Assembly: GCA_903813345.2 (NCBI GenBank)
Contig: CAIIXF020000001.1
Coordinates: 29,377,915-29,441,914 of the forward strand
DNA: 64,000 bases
Direction of reading: 5' to 3'
Source of the DNA: Owenia fusiformis
Taxonomy: Eukaryota > Annelida > Polychaeta > Sabellida > Oweniidae
The notes beneath the pieces are model-generated. The model was not told the DNA's origin. It saw only the letters and a list, made by a program, of their open reading frames with translations, and made no database searches. The stretch's first letter is position 1, and every line of letters begins with the position of its first letter. Of the stretch, positions 15,301 through 30,300 are shown piece by piece. The translations under genes were made by a program, and so were the position numbers.

Positions 15301-18300
15301 TCTAAATTTAGGCCAAAATCAGTACATTACTCGTAATACTTGTATTTCATGATTTTCAAATCTACCTCCATAATTATACTGCAATAAAATAGAGTTTTAT
15401 CCTGCAGTGATAAATACTATGATATCTCACCATAAGATAAAGGAGGATAGTTTTGAAAGTCAGTTCAAGCATACTGTACATTATATATGAATATTTCAAT
15501 GATGAAATAGCTGAACATGCATTCATGATTTCATTTCTACGTGAGAAGCAGTTTTAGAAGTTAAATAAGTTTCAATCATTCTGTGAACCATTTAATTTTA
15601 AGAAATGTCCCGAGGGAAGTTATGGCAAATGAGGCACAATTAGTGTGCGTAATGATAATGATTAAAAGCCACAATGAAAACTACTTAGTAATAACAATGT
15701 TTTGAAATATTAGATCAAATAGCCTTATTATTAAATTATGACAACTCAATTAAGTGCTATATTCTATATTTACTTATATGTATTACTTACTTTAATTAGA
15801 TGTTTCAGTGGGAGAAAGCATTCAGAACAGATAAGATACACACATAAGACAAGACAATACAAGTGGCAAGGAAGAATCATGACAAATACAAAGAGACGAA
15901 AGTAGAGATTGCATATACAGTAATATACCTACTACAATATAGGGCACAAACAATGTACATTGGAACAGCCGCATCCCTTGTGCAAATGTGAGTTTAGGCA
16001 CAAACTACTAAATCGATACCCCAAAAAGATCAATGTACCATAGAAAAAACTGATGATCATTTCCCCTTTCTAAATCATGTAAATATTTCAATGAATGAAT
16101 CCTTAAATGAATAATGTCTGTAATTTTGACATTCTGCACCTTTTCATCCAAAACATAATTTGTAATACCTTTGATATTGGAACTTTTTTCTGAAAATATA
16201 AAAGCTTGAAAAAAATCAACAATTCAGTAACTAAGGCTCTACCAAATGTCTCAAAAGTTCCAATAGTACAATGCAAGTGACAGAATATCTACATCTACGA
16301 CTAGTACATATACAGACTTACTACAACCCTCTTCGTCAGAATTCCGCTCATCATTACAATCTCGACGGCCGTCACACCGACGCCGTATATCAATGCAGAG
16401 GCCATTGTGGCACCGAAATTGGTCCAGGCGACATATTACTGAGGCTACAAGTCACATGGGACATTCTCTCACATCACACAATAACAGGCAGGGACCAGCT
16501 ATGAAACCTAGCGGCAAATTTGGGGAGATGGGTTTTTGGAGAGCTGGGGCAGATTGCAAATGGACATCATATTCAGCATGGATGGTCTGGTTGTCTTTTA
16601 ACTTATTTTATCAGTTTCAGGTTGGATTACTTTGGACTATTTTTCATTTATTTCTCAAAGTATTTTGATCTTATTTCTCAAAGTATTTTGATCTTATTTC
16701 TTTACGAATGTTGATTGGTAATGAGGTAGTTCCCAGGGTTTAGAGGGAGAGCCGCTAGGTTTCCTACTTAAGTAAGCAACTAACTTCCATTGCAGTTCTC
16801 ATGATTTCCAGAAACGAACGATAATATAGAATTGTTGAACAATAATCATGTAGTAGTAGTTAATTAATAGAACTTAAAGTATTCTAAGAGTATACCAAAA
16901 AGGCGAATGAACACCTAAAAGGATTCATGAGTTTGTAGTAGAGAGAGACAGCTAAGATTTGTAAGATACGAAAATTAAGAGGATAGCTATCATGAACATA
17001 GAGATTTGAAAACCTGAGGAAATCATGAGCTAGCCTACAATGGTTTGGTTAGTTCTAGTACTTACAGTTCACATGCCTCTGCAGCATAGACACCAGATAG
17101 ATTAATCACAGGACTGTATGATCTCCCCAGTTTTAAACACAACACAGCATATCACAAAGCCCCAAATAAATCCCAATATAAGCTGATCTTTGTATTCATT
17201 TAGATTAACCAATTACATAACTAGCCATGTTTTCTTTGGGACTGTGAGCTAGACTGAGAATGAAACATCCATTTGACAATGAAAAACCCATGTTAGGTCA
17301 GATGTGAATATGGAAAAGCAAACCAAAGCACTAAAAATGAGCCAAATGTGGCATTTGTAAGTTACATAAATAATATTGTAATTCCTATATGAAATATGAA
17401 AGATCATTTTTTGCCTTTGTGAAAAATCATCAGGGAGATCATTACAGTATGAAAGTCAAACTTGGACAATTTATACTCAACATATTTGTTCTAATACTCA
17501 ACGTTTTCTGTTTAATACTTGTTTCCAATAACTTTACATGACAATTTAAATCGTGATTGAGCTCAGGATACTGTTTATTCCTTATATATTTTTACAAAAT
17601 AGAATTTGAATGAAAAAGTACATCTCAAGATCAGGTCAATTCGCTGATGAAAAATGTATGCATACAACTACATATGAGATCATAAATGCTGAGTGGTGAA
17701 TCTAAAGGTACAAGTATATGAATGAATGAATGATGAGGGGAAATTCTACAAGCTCGACTTCCAGATAATTTAAATCATCAAGAAATTATTATAATTACTT
17801 AATCAATTATTATTGTATGAAAAATCACATCAAGAGATCATTTATATTTCTATGTATTAGTATTTAGTACTATATAGGAACTATTATTGGGAAACTATAA
17901 GGGTAACTTTCCCTTGAATATCACTCCACTTGTATCTTTTTGACATTATATCATTATTCTATGATACAATAATATGATTCCTCTGAGAACTCTTTTAATT
18001 TTTGTAAGATTCAATCATTCAATGTTGAAGCATCATGAGAAAAAGAATCCTATATCAAAAGGTACATTTACCAATAGTCCAGGTGGTCTACTGGAAGTAT
18101 TCCACTTTGGGGATACATTGCGTAATTTGTCCAAGTGAAATGAAATTCAGGTGAACTAAATGTTGGTTTAACATAGAGTGTTGGATAGTAAAATAACATT
18201 ATCATTTATCACTTTTCCTTAGAAGGGAACTATTGGAGTGGATGTGCTGCTATGTATTAACTTATTTTATAAATTTATTGAAAACATAATAACTAATAAA

Positions 18301-21300
18301 AATGAATAAATAAAATGAAAGATGCACTAAAAGTACTAACAAACAAAAATACTACTTAATTGTGAATCAGTGAATTAAATGAGAAACATAAATCATGCTA
18401 CTGAAATGTCTAAGCATTGGGAGGTCAATGGATAGAGATCCTACGTAATGAACTTGAATAAATGATATTGTTGAATGAATGAAATAACATGCAGTAATAA
18501 CTGAACAGTGTAGATTTAACTAAAAACATCAACAAAAACAACTATAGTCTTGGAGATATGAACAGTAAGGAGTGTATGGGAAAGGTTTAGAGAAAATGAA
18601 TTGTTATTTTACAAGCCATCAAACTATTGAAACATGTAAGACCATATTTTCAAGCAGTTTATGAAGTCCATTTTACTAAAAATGTCTTTCCTTAGATGCG
18701 TAAAATGCAGCACATGTAACTTGCTAAAAGTTGCAAACAAGCATTCAAGTGGACGAGATTTTATAATGCAACCACTCCTTGAATGTAAGTCTACATAATG
18801 CCTCATTATTCAAGAAGAAGGAACATAATAGAGCAAATTCAACTTGATTCTACATGCTTACATTTTATTTCGTTTCAGACACTGAACTGCTTGCAAATAA
18901 TGGCATGCAGGATATGCATAGACAGGGTGCTTAGATGAAGGCAGTGAGCTAAACCTCTCATACCATGCAATAACAACAAACATGACAAGTGCAATGAAAT
19001 GTAAATGATACAGTGCATAAATTACTATACGGAAGGCATAGTCTCATTGATCCTTTAAAATTAACAACTTACGACAGTCAAATTCATCGGTTCCATCTGT
19101 ACAGTCATATTGACGATTACAACGTTGAAGTACACTAATGCAATCTCCATTCTTGCACTGCCATTGGTCACTGGTACACGCTGGTTTTACTGAGAACAAA
19201 AACATAGAAAGCTATGCTACTACAACATTCTAGGGTATACAACAGCTGCAATCTGTTGCTATGCTTCATTGCGCTGCATTCTTTGGTTGCTATGAGCATC
19301 GCACATTCACGCTGCATTTTGTACCTCTTGTTGAGGAAACATTCATGTATTTACTTATTCCCCTCAAATAAGTACATCCACCTTGTTCCTCCCCTACACT
19401 AACCACCATCAAAGTGCAAACCATGCTTCAATTATTCAACTTGATCAACTCTTGAGAGATTAAACAAATACATGAAGTCGCCTAAAAGAGTGTTACGCAT
19501 ATCATTACAAATGCTTTCAAATGCTTTGCTATTACCAATGTTTTGCGCAGATTTATTAACACTATCAGCTGAGTGAGCTATTTGAAACCAAATTTTGCCC
19601 ATTTACAAAATATTTGCTTTCAAATCATATCGATCAATGAAGCGCCTTTAAAAGACGTAAGATACAAAAACGTTTGAAGACGAACTTGCATATTACAACA
19701 CATTTCTAATCCATACATTCTAAGGTCAATAGGTCTGTTCGTTGCAAAACATAACATTACAGTTTAGCCTAATAAATGACAATATTGCCTTAAGGTTTAA
19801 AGGGTCTTATTAAATAAATGTTCATTTTTGGATTATCAATTTAATTTATGTGTGAAAAATGGATTATCTATTTAAATGTCATCTACTGAAAGTAAGACCC
19901 TTTAATTCCAAAGTAAGAGTCATTTGTGTAATCATATATACAAAATAGTAACATTAGATTAGGAAACAATTCTCACGAAATCATACACACATAATCTTAG
20001 ACCAGTTGCCTACGTACCACAACCGACTTCATCGCTACCATCTGCACAGTCAGCTCTGTTGTTACATTTAAGACGTGCATCAATACATCGACTCTCATCG
20101 GCACACTTGAACTCTCCAGCACGGCATTGAAGGGCTAGAGGTAATAAAATCTAAACTAGTGTGCAGTTTTGATACAGCATATAAAATACCCATATCTCTC
20201 ATATAACATAACTGAGGGTAAGCAATACTTATCATATTCATATACATATATGAGAGTGACATGGAATTAAGAACTTGAGGTGATCTAATGCAAGTGAATA
20301 AACAATACAGTGAACATGCATCAGGTATTTCAGTTTGCTCTCCTTCAACCTATATATGGACTTGAATACATACAAAATATTCCATTCTATTAAGGTGAAT
20401 ACGTTTTCATCTTTTCCTCTTTATAATTGACACAGCCCTTAGGACAAGGGAAATATATGGATGGAAAGGTGAATACGTATTCACTGAAAATATGATGGAA
20501 TATATGGTTTATTGCATATTAAAGGAATGTTTCCCACTTACTTAGAAAATGTACAAAACAAGTGTATGCCTTTAAATCTACATTTAATAGTTCTGAATAA
20601 AAATCTTGAAGTTTTTTGTTTATGACATTTTTCTCTGCCCATTCAAGATTCAAGTTATGTTGTCAAGTTATGAAGCTGCAGAACATAATCTTGGTAGTAT
20701 ATGCCTTTCTCAACTGTGGTATACACTCTGTGGTATATATACAATAAAATAAGGCTGTAGATGGAGACTGCAGGTGACAGGGGAATATACAATCATCCTT
20801 TTAAATATCTTGAGAGATAGTGAGAAACATTCCAATGATATAATAAATCTGTCAATTGTGAGCTTCTAAGACACATGCTGCTATGTGTAATCAATATACA
20901 AAAGCATGGCTCATCATTATTAAAATAATGTAAGACAAGGCATTACCATGCAAAATGTCACAACCTGCCATTTGATACAGACACCAACTGCCAAGCACCA
21001 ACCAATTATAGCTGAACATCAACCACTAAACGCTGGACATTCAACACAAAAAGTTGGAGACCACAACAATATGTCACCACTTGTGGTGGTGACATAAACA
21101 CTGACATCATTTTAGCATGACAAGGTATTGCGAATATCAAAATTAACTACAATTTTCTGTTGTCTAATAATTGCATTTAGCTTTGAAAACAGAAAATCAT
21201 TTCATTCTGATTGCAGTGCTTTATTAGTGAGAATATAGAATAACATAGTCACTTACGACAGTCTTCTTCATCTGAACCATCAGGGCAATCTGATCTTTGG

Positions 21301-24300
21301 TCACAGCGACGTCGTTTATCGATACAGTCACCACTGGCACATTGGAACTCACTATCCCGACAACCCACAGCAGCTAGAAAAATATCATAATTTTATTTTT
21401 ATGATTCAAGCATTTTAGATCAATCGTATTTTATTCAAGCAATGGGTATTCCACTCAAACTGCTAAGCTCAACCCTTCATTACATCCACCTGAATTCTTC
21501 ATCAGAGATCTACTTTCAATCTTGATCTTACATCATGAAAACAGTTCCATAAGATTAATAACATTCAGGATTTTCAACTTGAAAGAAAACAAGTCTTTGG
21601 AACCATATTAACATAAAAATATCAAAATCTATCAAGACATTTCAAGTATTCAATAATGTAATTTTTCCAATAAGGTTAGCCTATAATGCCATTGGTGCTA
21701 GGCAGCAGTACCATACTTGTATATTTTTCAATAATGTCATAAATAAATGAATAAATAAATATGAAAAAAAACATAAATATTCATGAAATGTCATATGACA
21801 GTATTACACCCATTCAAATTAATGATCTAACGCATCATATCCTTTATCCCAAATCAAAGTATAACTTACGACAGCCAAATTCATCTGAGCCATCTCTACA
21901 GTCAACCCTACTGTCACATTTCCTATTTTCATCAATGCACTCCCCAGTGATACATTGGAACTGTCCCCGTCCACATGGCTTGGAGGCTGGAAAAAATAAG
22001 ATAAAATCATACATACATGAATATATAAACTACTGTATAAATAAGATGAGAGATTATTTAGAGGAAATAGATATTTATTAGAATAATACTTTTTGTGATA
22101 AGAAAGTGACTTTCTTACACTATTTCAAAGTGTGTACTATTTATTGAAACATAAAATATATTCAACTCAGATGAACACTGCACATATGGCATGTATAAAT
22201 TAATTAAACAACTATAATATTTATTAATGTATTATGAAAACTATGATGAATGTGGTATGAAAAATCCTGAAAGATAATGTATATTGGTGATTAATAAAAA
22301 GCATTGCGCAGTATTAGAAAATCGACAAAGTGTACATGGTGAAAATGATGTGTTGCTGGTGAATATGAATTGTGAGGAGATCATGGTGTGCCTGAAATAA
22401 ATAGAACTATATCAGATGTCAATATTATTCAATCCCTATAATATGATATCTGCTGGTTAATCAAAGCTGCCTCCAGAGAATCTACTTCAGTTATTTACAT
22501 GAAAGATTAATTAATACAGGGTGCCCAGTAAGTAATGATGCAAATGCCCTTAACATCATGGACACCTTGTATAAGGATGCTCTTGCTTGTTAACTGGGAT
22601 AAAGCTAATACATATACAGATCATAGCTGCGAATAATCTTTGATTTTCAGTTTCCTTCATGAATTCTTCAGGAATACGAAAATCAGAAATTATGCAGCCC
22701 TTCATAAAGTTGGACTGTCTTAAAAGCCTTGGACACTGAGATAAGTAAAGCAATGTTATTTTATTACAGAACAGGAGAAAACTTATAAATACATAAGGGA
22801 TTGAATAATGATCACATCTTCAGAAATGGAAATCAAATTTCTCATAATATGCAACACACATCAATAAATGAGAATTTAACAGCGCAAAATAGAACAGATA
22901 AAGCATAGCAGCGTGCAACATTTACGAATCAAACAGAACAATATACCATTAACATTGAATAACATGGACAGAAACTGGAAACAATAGATTAATATAACAA
23001 ATTATTTTGAGTCTAACCTTAAGCGTAGCTCCTGTAAAATATACACTTAAATCTTGAAATCAAAGAAGTTAATGTCAGCATGTCAAAAAATAGCTTTCTG
23101 AATTTGAATAAGCATCAAGTGTGTTTCATCCGCTTGATGAAAAGACACGTCAACAACCCAATTAAAATATTTCTTTGGACTGGGAAATAAACCATGATAG
23201 TTGATTTAGAACTTATGTGCATTTAAGAACTCAGGGACTTCTTTATTTGCTTTGTTTCTTATATAATGAGATCCAAAGCATGCAAAGTTGTCTATTAATT
23301 AAAGATATATACCAAGGAGCGAAATATGACAAGGAGCGGGTTTTCTAATCATTATTCAGTGTGTCAGTGTGTGAGTACAGTAGTAATCTGCAAGGCAAAG
23401 TGCTGTTAGAAAACTGCTTTGGCGTCAGCCCCATCCCAAATTCACACACATAATTCATTCACTGGTCCAAAAATTAGACCAGAGCAATTCAAATATAGAA
23501 AGGCACTATTAAAACTGAATAAAATCACCCCGAAGTCATTCTGTGACATTCAATTTTATAAATTTAGTTGTGCAATGTATATGCCTATCAATGTGTGGAC
23601 AACCCTAGCAGTGTTGTAACACGAGTTTAAACAGATAATAGGGAGGTATAGCTTGCATTTAATCAAAATGAAAACGAGTAATGTATTGAGTGTGCATGTA
23701 ATTGCATACAGTTGTATTGCTATTCAGCTTCAGTGCTCTGCTTAGAACGGGAGTATGTACAGAAATGATTTTCTTAGTGTTTCCTGAATATGCACAGTTA
23801 TGTGAGTTTCTTTGAGTACATTGAAATCATAAAAGTCAAAAATACATACATTCTGCATGTACAAGATTTGTTCAAAGAAATGTATATGGACTTAATAAAT
23901 CTATATACATTATACTGTATCTAATTTTCAAGCTTGTTTAAGATATTTGGAGATAAAACATGCATGTCTACTGTGCACCAAAACCAAAATGCCTGCATAG
24001 TATTCAATAAATATGCGTATAATCATTCCTGTAGACTTCAATGTGTAATTTCAAATTTCCTGTTCAAAACATAAAACTCTGAAGCTGAGCGGGTATTGGA
24101 ATGGTACAACAGTATGCACGCGCAACACATTCCTAAACAGACTCATGTACATGCTTAAATTTTTCTGTACACGTTTACATTGTGAAAGATAGCGCAAGCT
24201 TAACCTCTCTAATAAATAAACACATTGTCTAATCCCTCATTGGTAAGTCTAAAACACAGTGACACCCCTTTACCATAATATGAACATGTCCATTTAAGCA

Positions 24301-27300
24301 AAATGGACAAGTCCATGCATGTAGCAAGAGGTGTCTGAGGGGTGCCAGGACATGACACGGCACTTACGACAATCTAACTCATCAGTGTTATCGGGACAAT
24401 CAGATTTGCCATCACAACGATCCTCCAATGGGATACACAGGCCACCTTCACATCGATACTGATTTTCTGCACACGGAACTGAAACTACAACCCAACTAAT
24501 CAGCATCGAGCTTCCATCAGAGCATGGTAAAAACAAAAGATCAAAAGTATCTTAATAAAGAAATTGAAATTGATTTGTGTGCTCTTATATCACTTTTAAA
24601 AAACAATACATGCATCTAGAAGATGCTATTTCCCTAAAAGTGATCCAGAAATATATTTTTGAAGAAATGGATGGGAAAACTGGTCTCTGATGAATGCAGT
24701 TCTGTTAAAATCAATAAATTGTGTCCTCAAATGTTCCTTTCCATATCTTAGTTGTCTTTTTCATCTGAAAAACTCATGAATTATAACATTTCTCTATAAC
24801 ATCAAATATTAATTTGTTCTTGAACATCACAAAAAGAACAACTGCAATTTTCACTTTCAAAATTCAATTTTGAATTAAATATAACACATCATTATAGTAT
24901 CAATGCATGTAATACACCATGCAGTTTTGCATCTGGACCATTTTTAAGCTACCCAGAAAACATGCATACAGCTTTCCTCGGGTAAGTAGAGCTTAGGTCC
25001 CAATAGGCATTTTCACTCATATGCCATGTGGAATATTCCCCCAAATGACCAGCAAGTTATCTGTTCACCAATTCAACAGTATTTTATATTTTTCAAGTAA
25101 TTCTGAAAATGCAAAACTTGATGAATGCATATCATGAATGGGCCTACAGAAATATATATTTGTCAAATAATCTCAAAATACTTAAATTCTTGGTATTTAT
25201 ACAGATGCTATACATTATATGATTCAACATCTTAAATTATTCAAAACAAATATTTTGGGATATTCATGGTGGTGCTGCCACTTGAAAAATGCAAATGGGT
25301 GAACAGATAAATGTGAAAGAAAACACAATGTATGTAAGTGTAATAAAGCCATTCATTACTTAGTGGTTATTTCCCAACCTTGTTTCTTAATATTAGTTGC
25401 TGAAAAATCTGAATATTGCTATGACATGGATTAGTGTTCATTTATAATGACATTTCACGAGGAATTGTTAATATTTGTATTGCCAATCGACTGCCAAATC
25501 AACCATGAGCGAGACCTTTAAGTATTAATATTGTATTACTTCAATGATTTACACCAGCTTGCAATTACAGAATTTGATTGTGCAATTTCACATAAGAGAC
25601 TGGCCAGTGGACTTGGTAAACAAACCTATTCCTGGCCTGGATATAGAAGAATATTAAAGTTTGGGCTTATAGCGGGTAAGAAATAAAATCTTGAGTCTAA
25701 CAGCTCTTTGGTGATTTCTACAACTGATTTATGGAACTATAAAATGAGAGATAGTGAATAAGATTTCTTAAGATTCTCTGTGAGACTTTGCCGATGGTTT
25801 TGGCCAAGAATTTATTTCCCTCGAAATGTCATTATTGATGTACTATAATTGCAGTTGTATCTTATTCAATCTTATATGGGGTAAGCAATTTCCAGAATTT
25901 ATGTTAAATAATAAATAAACTAAGCTTATGAACTTTTGTTTTTCTTTATATAATGAAGCATTTAGGAATTTCAGATTCTATTTCACTTTAGTTAGTACCA
26001 ATGAGATTGAATCCTATACATAATGTTATACATTATATATACAACCACTGGATGATAGTATAAAACAAAAAACGATTTTATTAATAAGAAAAAATACATT
26101 CATAATTATACAGCATTATGTTCAGTATTGCGACCTAAAAGACCAAATGCATGCCAAGTCAGGAAAGTTTAATCTGGTCATCTTCAAGTTACTACAGCCA
26201 ACCGCAGCAAGTTTGGATTTACCTAGCATTATATAGCTTAGACCCAGATGATAAATATTCAATGCATTTCTCGTGCAGTTAAACCTCCATAACATAACTG
26301 TTCTTCTCATAAAAACCACGACTGTTGGATTTTGCAGGTTTAACTGTGGAAAGAATTGCAAAAAAATATACGAGTTCTATTTTGTCTTATCACATGAATT
26401 AAATAGTTGGAATGAAGTTATTTGAATTCTTATTTCATACATTATAAATTACATGCACTCTAATCTTCAAAGAAGGTGCAGATCTAACATTTGAAAGCAC
26501 AAGTGGAAACAACAAAGATGCTACAATACTCTGTCCTTTATAACGTCTGATACAATCAAGGATCAGAGCCTTTTACAAAATTCAACTTCATTCTAAATTA
26601 CTTAATCCACTCTACTCTAACAGACCCCTTGTTAACACAGGAGGTTAAGTGACTGTTTTCTCAAATGTCAATAGTAAGAATAACATTTTTTGAACAAATA
26701 CAAAAATAAGTAAATAAAAAAATCTCTTGATATTTTTGGTGCTCAGACATCGATCAATCTTATTCCGATTAATGGGGACAAAAAGAGAAAGACAGTTAAG
26801 CTGACCTATTGCAAATGCTTATCAAAAGATAAATCAGAAAGTGAGAATAAAAGACAATAATATTTTCACAAAGGAACATAATAAGTTTGTTTTTCTAAGG
26901 GGTCTGCAACATCTGGGCCTAAAGCAGTGGAGCACAGACTTACGACACTGAAGTTCGTCTGTTTTATCTGGACAATCTTGGCGACCATCGCAGCGCCTTG
27001 CTTCGGGAATGCACTCCCCACTTACGCAGCGGAATTCGCCATATTGGCAAACTTCATAAGAACAAATAAACAATAACAGTTATCCTTTGGGCTGAAGCCA
27101 CACAGTAGAATCACCACACACGCTAAAATCAATAGAAATCTAACTGGGGGTGGTTTCATTCATGATCTGAACTAATCGAGGAAGATAATAGAAACATACA
27201 TAATAGTCACAAAATGAAAGATATAATAAGATGAACTAAACAATAATAAGATGAGGTATAAAAGATACATACACTAATCAAACATTGCAAAGCCTTTAAC

Positions 27301-30300
27301 AACAAATTTTCCAAAGAATAGAATAGATATGTATGAACTTAAATATGAAAGCTCTCCAATACAAACTTGTAGGTAGCAGAGTTAGATATTCTTACTACTA
27401 AAGTGCTATATCGGCACACTTGGCTTGGCAAGAAAATGCATGTCAAGGGACTGACACCAAAAATTTGTACGATCCTCATGTCTGGAGTCATTTCAAAGAT
27501 CAATAAAATGGAATTGAAATATTATATTAGGATTAAAGTATGTCGATTTATATACCTGAGACCATAAATTGAGTTTCATTTTCCATTCTGTCTAAATTGC
27601 TTATTAACAAAAAATTATATCATCCAAATGTAAGGATCCTACAAGTTGATTGGTTCCTGGGTAAGCTTATAGGTGACACTAGAAAAGGTGACTTACGACA
27701 TCCAAGTTCATCAGTGTTATCAGGGCAGTCAGCTCTGGAGTCGCAACGTTGTCTTTCATCAATGCATGTACCATCAGTGCATCTAAATTGGCCACTTCGG
27801 CATTCTTCAACTGAAACATACATTTCAGGTATCATACTATTGCAAATAACAGGGCAAACAAATAAATGACCTGACAAATGAACAAATATAATAAATGACC
27901 AATCAAATGACTAAACAGAAGGCATGTTGTCACACTTACCACATCTTCGTTCATCAGATCCATCAACACAATCAAAAGCCCTGTTGCACCTGAGTCTAGC
28001 ATCAATACAGCTACCATCATCACAGCGGAATTCTTCAGCCCTACAGCTTGTCACTGAAATAGGATAATAAAAAGATGTATTAAAATAGTCCACTGTGTAA
28101 ATTCATTTAAATTCATACCAATTATAGTACAGAGCAGGTCTCATAAAGTGTTCTCAGCCCTTTCACAAGTGTAACACAAAGGTGGTGAAAACCCCATCAT
28201 TACAGGCAGAATACATGTAATTTACCATGAAAACATGAATGAAATCTGTGCATTTGTGAAAATATGTGCAAATTTGCATCACAGGTGGTTTTTGCCATTC
28301 ACCACCTTCAAACGGGTTGGATCTACATGGGGAAGATGCCACAGGAAGAGACTTCTTTCAGAAGATAAGAGACAAAAGCATATGGTTTCCCAATCACCTT
28401 CACCAGATAAAGGGAAGACTCATAAAGGGAAGACCTCTCTAAAGAGATAATCTCACATTAATTATAATTTCTATATAGCATTCACTCTCTTCAACAAAAT
28501 GACATATGGATATATATTATTCAAGCATTGTACACTGGGCCCAAATGGTTAATCTCAAATTGGTTTAAGAATCAGTGCAGAACAGATTGTCAGAGGAGTT
28601 GCTTGGTGATCTCTCTGACAATCCTCAAGGCTTTAAGTCTCTGTTTTATAACAATGAAACCAGTAAATATGTAAGCCAGGAACAGTAGTAATGACTTTAT
28701 TTGTGCCAATAATAAGCAATCAACAGGACGTTTTTGAAAGAAGGAACATGTACATGTATACGATAGCATCTTTGTGTAAATCAAACATCAGATTTTATAG
28801 ATATTCCACATTGAACATGCGAGAGTTTATTTCAAGATGTAAATGAAATCATTTAATAGTCAACCCACCCACCCAAAGGTTTCCAAATAAATCGAAACAG
28901 AAAGAACTTTCATTCTGACCATGGAACTTCAATCAATTCTGTTCAATGTCCAGACTTAATGGTACAGCAAATGACTGGATGTCTAAATACTTCTACAGAT
29001 ACTACTTGGTGCTATCAGAAAAACTCACAGTAGAACCCCCCCCCCCCTTTTCAACATTAGGGCACCCCAGTCAACAATCACTATGATGCAGCATCATGGA
29101 CAACTCTCCTATTATTAGATCTTTACATGGCTTCCTTAAACCTGAATAGCATTACTGTATACTACTGAACAAGTGTACCAGTTCTGATAAGTTTACCAAT
29201 TTGTTCAATTTGCAGTACCACTCATTCACCTTACTGACCTAAACAGTGTAAAGGACTCAAAGAATCTCTTTGAACATAAATTACCAAATTCTCTCCCACA
29301 CATTTATTATAATTACACAGAATGGTTCACTGAAATTATGTTATGAGGTTGTTTTAAACCTTTAAAGCTATTAGTGTTGCCAAAATGCTCAGTAATTGTA
29401 ATAAACTAAACCTGGATCACCCTTTCCTTCCAATGCTTAGTGTACTTAATAAAATTCTTCACAAATATTATCGTACCCTTGAGCTTAAAATTAGAAGTTG
29501 TCATTTTCAAGAATTTGGAAAAACTGAGTTGAGGTAAAACAGACAGAATTGGTTATTCAAACATGGTTGAGGTGAATGGGAGCATAGCACAGGGCTAATT
29601 TCTGCCTTTTGAAAATATCTGGAAGAAGAGTAAAACAGTCCGCAATAAAAGACTGACTAATATATATTTGCCGGCTGGTAGCCGTGTATCCCGGAGGGAT
29701 GATACAATGAGTGGGGATGCTGAAGTGTTTATCACCTAGCAACATGTAAACATTGTGCTCATCAACACCTTTCTCAGTCTGGGTTGCACTGACATGCAGA
29801 TAGTCTAACCCCGGGACAATACTGACAGACCCTGGCAGGATATTCTCATTGAAGTTAATTACTATTTTAAGGAAATGCCAGAATTGTCTGTGTTTAATAT
29901 CACAAAGGGTACTGAAGTATGTGCATATTCAGATAAAATTCAAGGAAACCATATGGACCAATAAAAAAGAACCGAGTCAAGGTGAACCTACTCAGGAAGA
30001 CAATATGTATTTAACTTCATGATTGTTATTATTTCATGTAACCAGATCTCAATTTCATGTAGTTTCTTGCAGGGGACGCCAGACTGGCATGTAATGTTCA
30101 GTTATACAAGGAATATCTCTTGCTGAGCTTTTATTGACTCATAATTCGCTCATAGAATGCTTAATAAAAGTATTTCTGATCTTTTCTCCAATGTTGATAA
30201 TGAACATAAGCAGATGAAGCTTATTTGAATTTTTTAATTTAAAATCAGGTTTAAATTATTATAACACTATTTATAATTATAAATAATTATTCCACAATTC

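Noticed and set aside
28235-28450. Basic 71-codon plus-strand frame
   Set aside because: The lysine/arginine-rich tail looks histone-like at first, but no histone motif or promoter is present.
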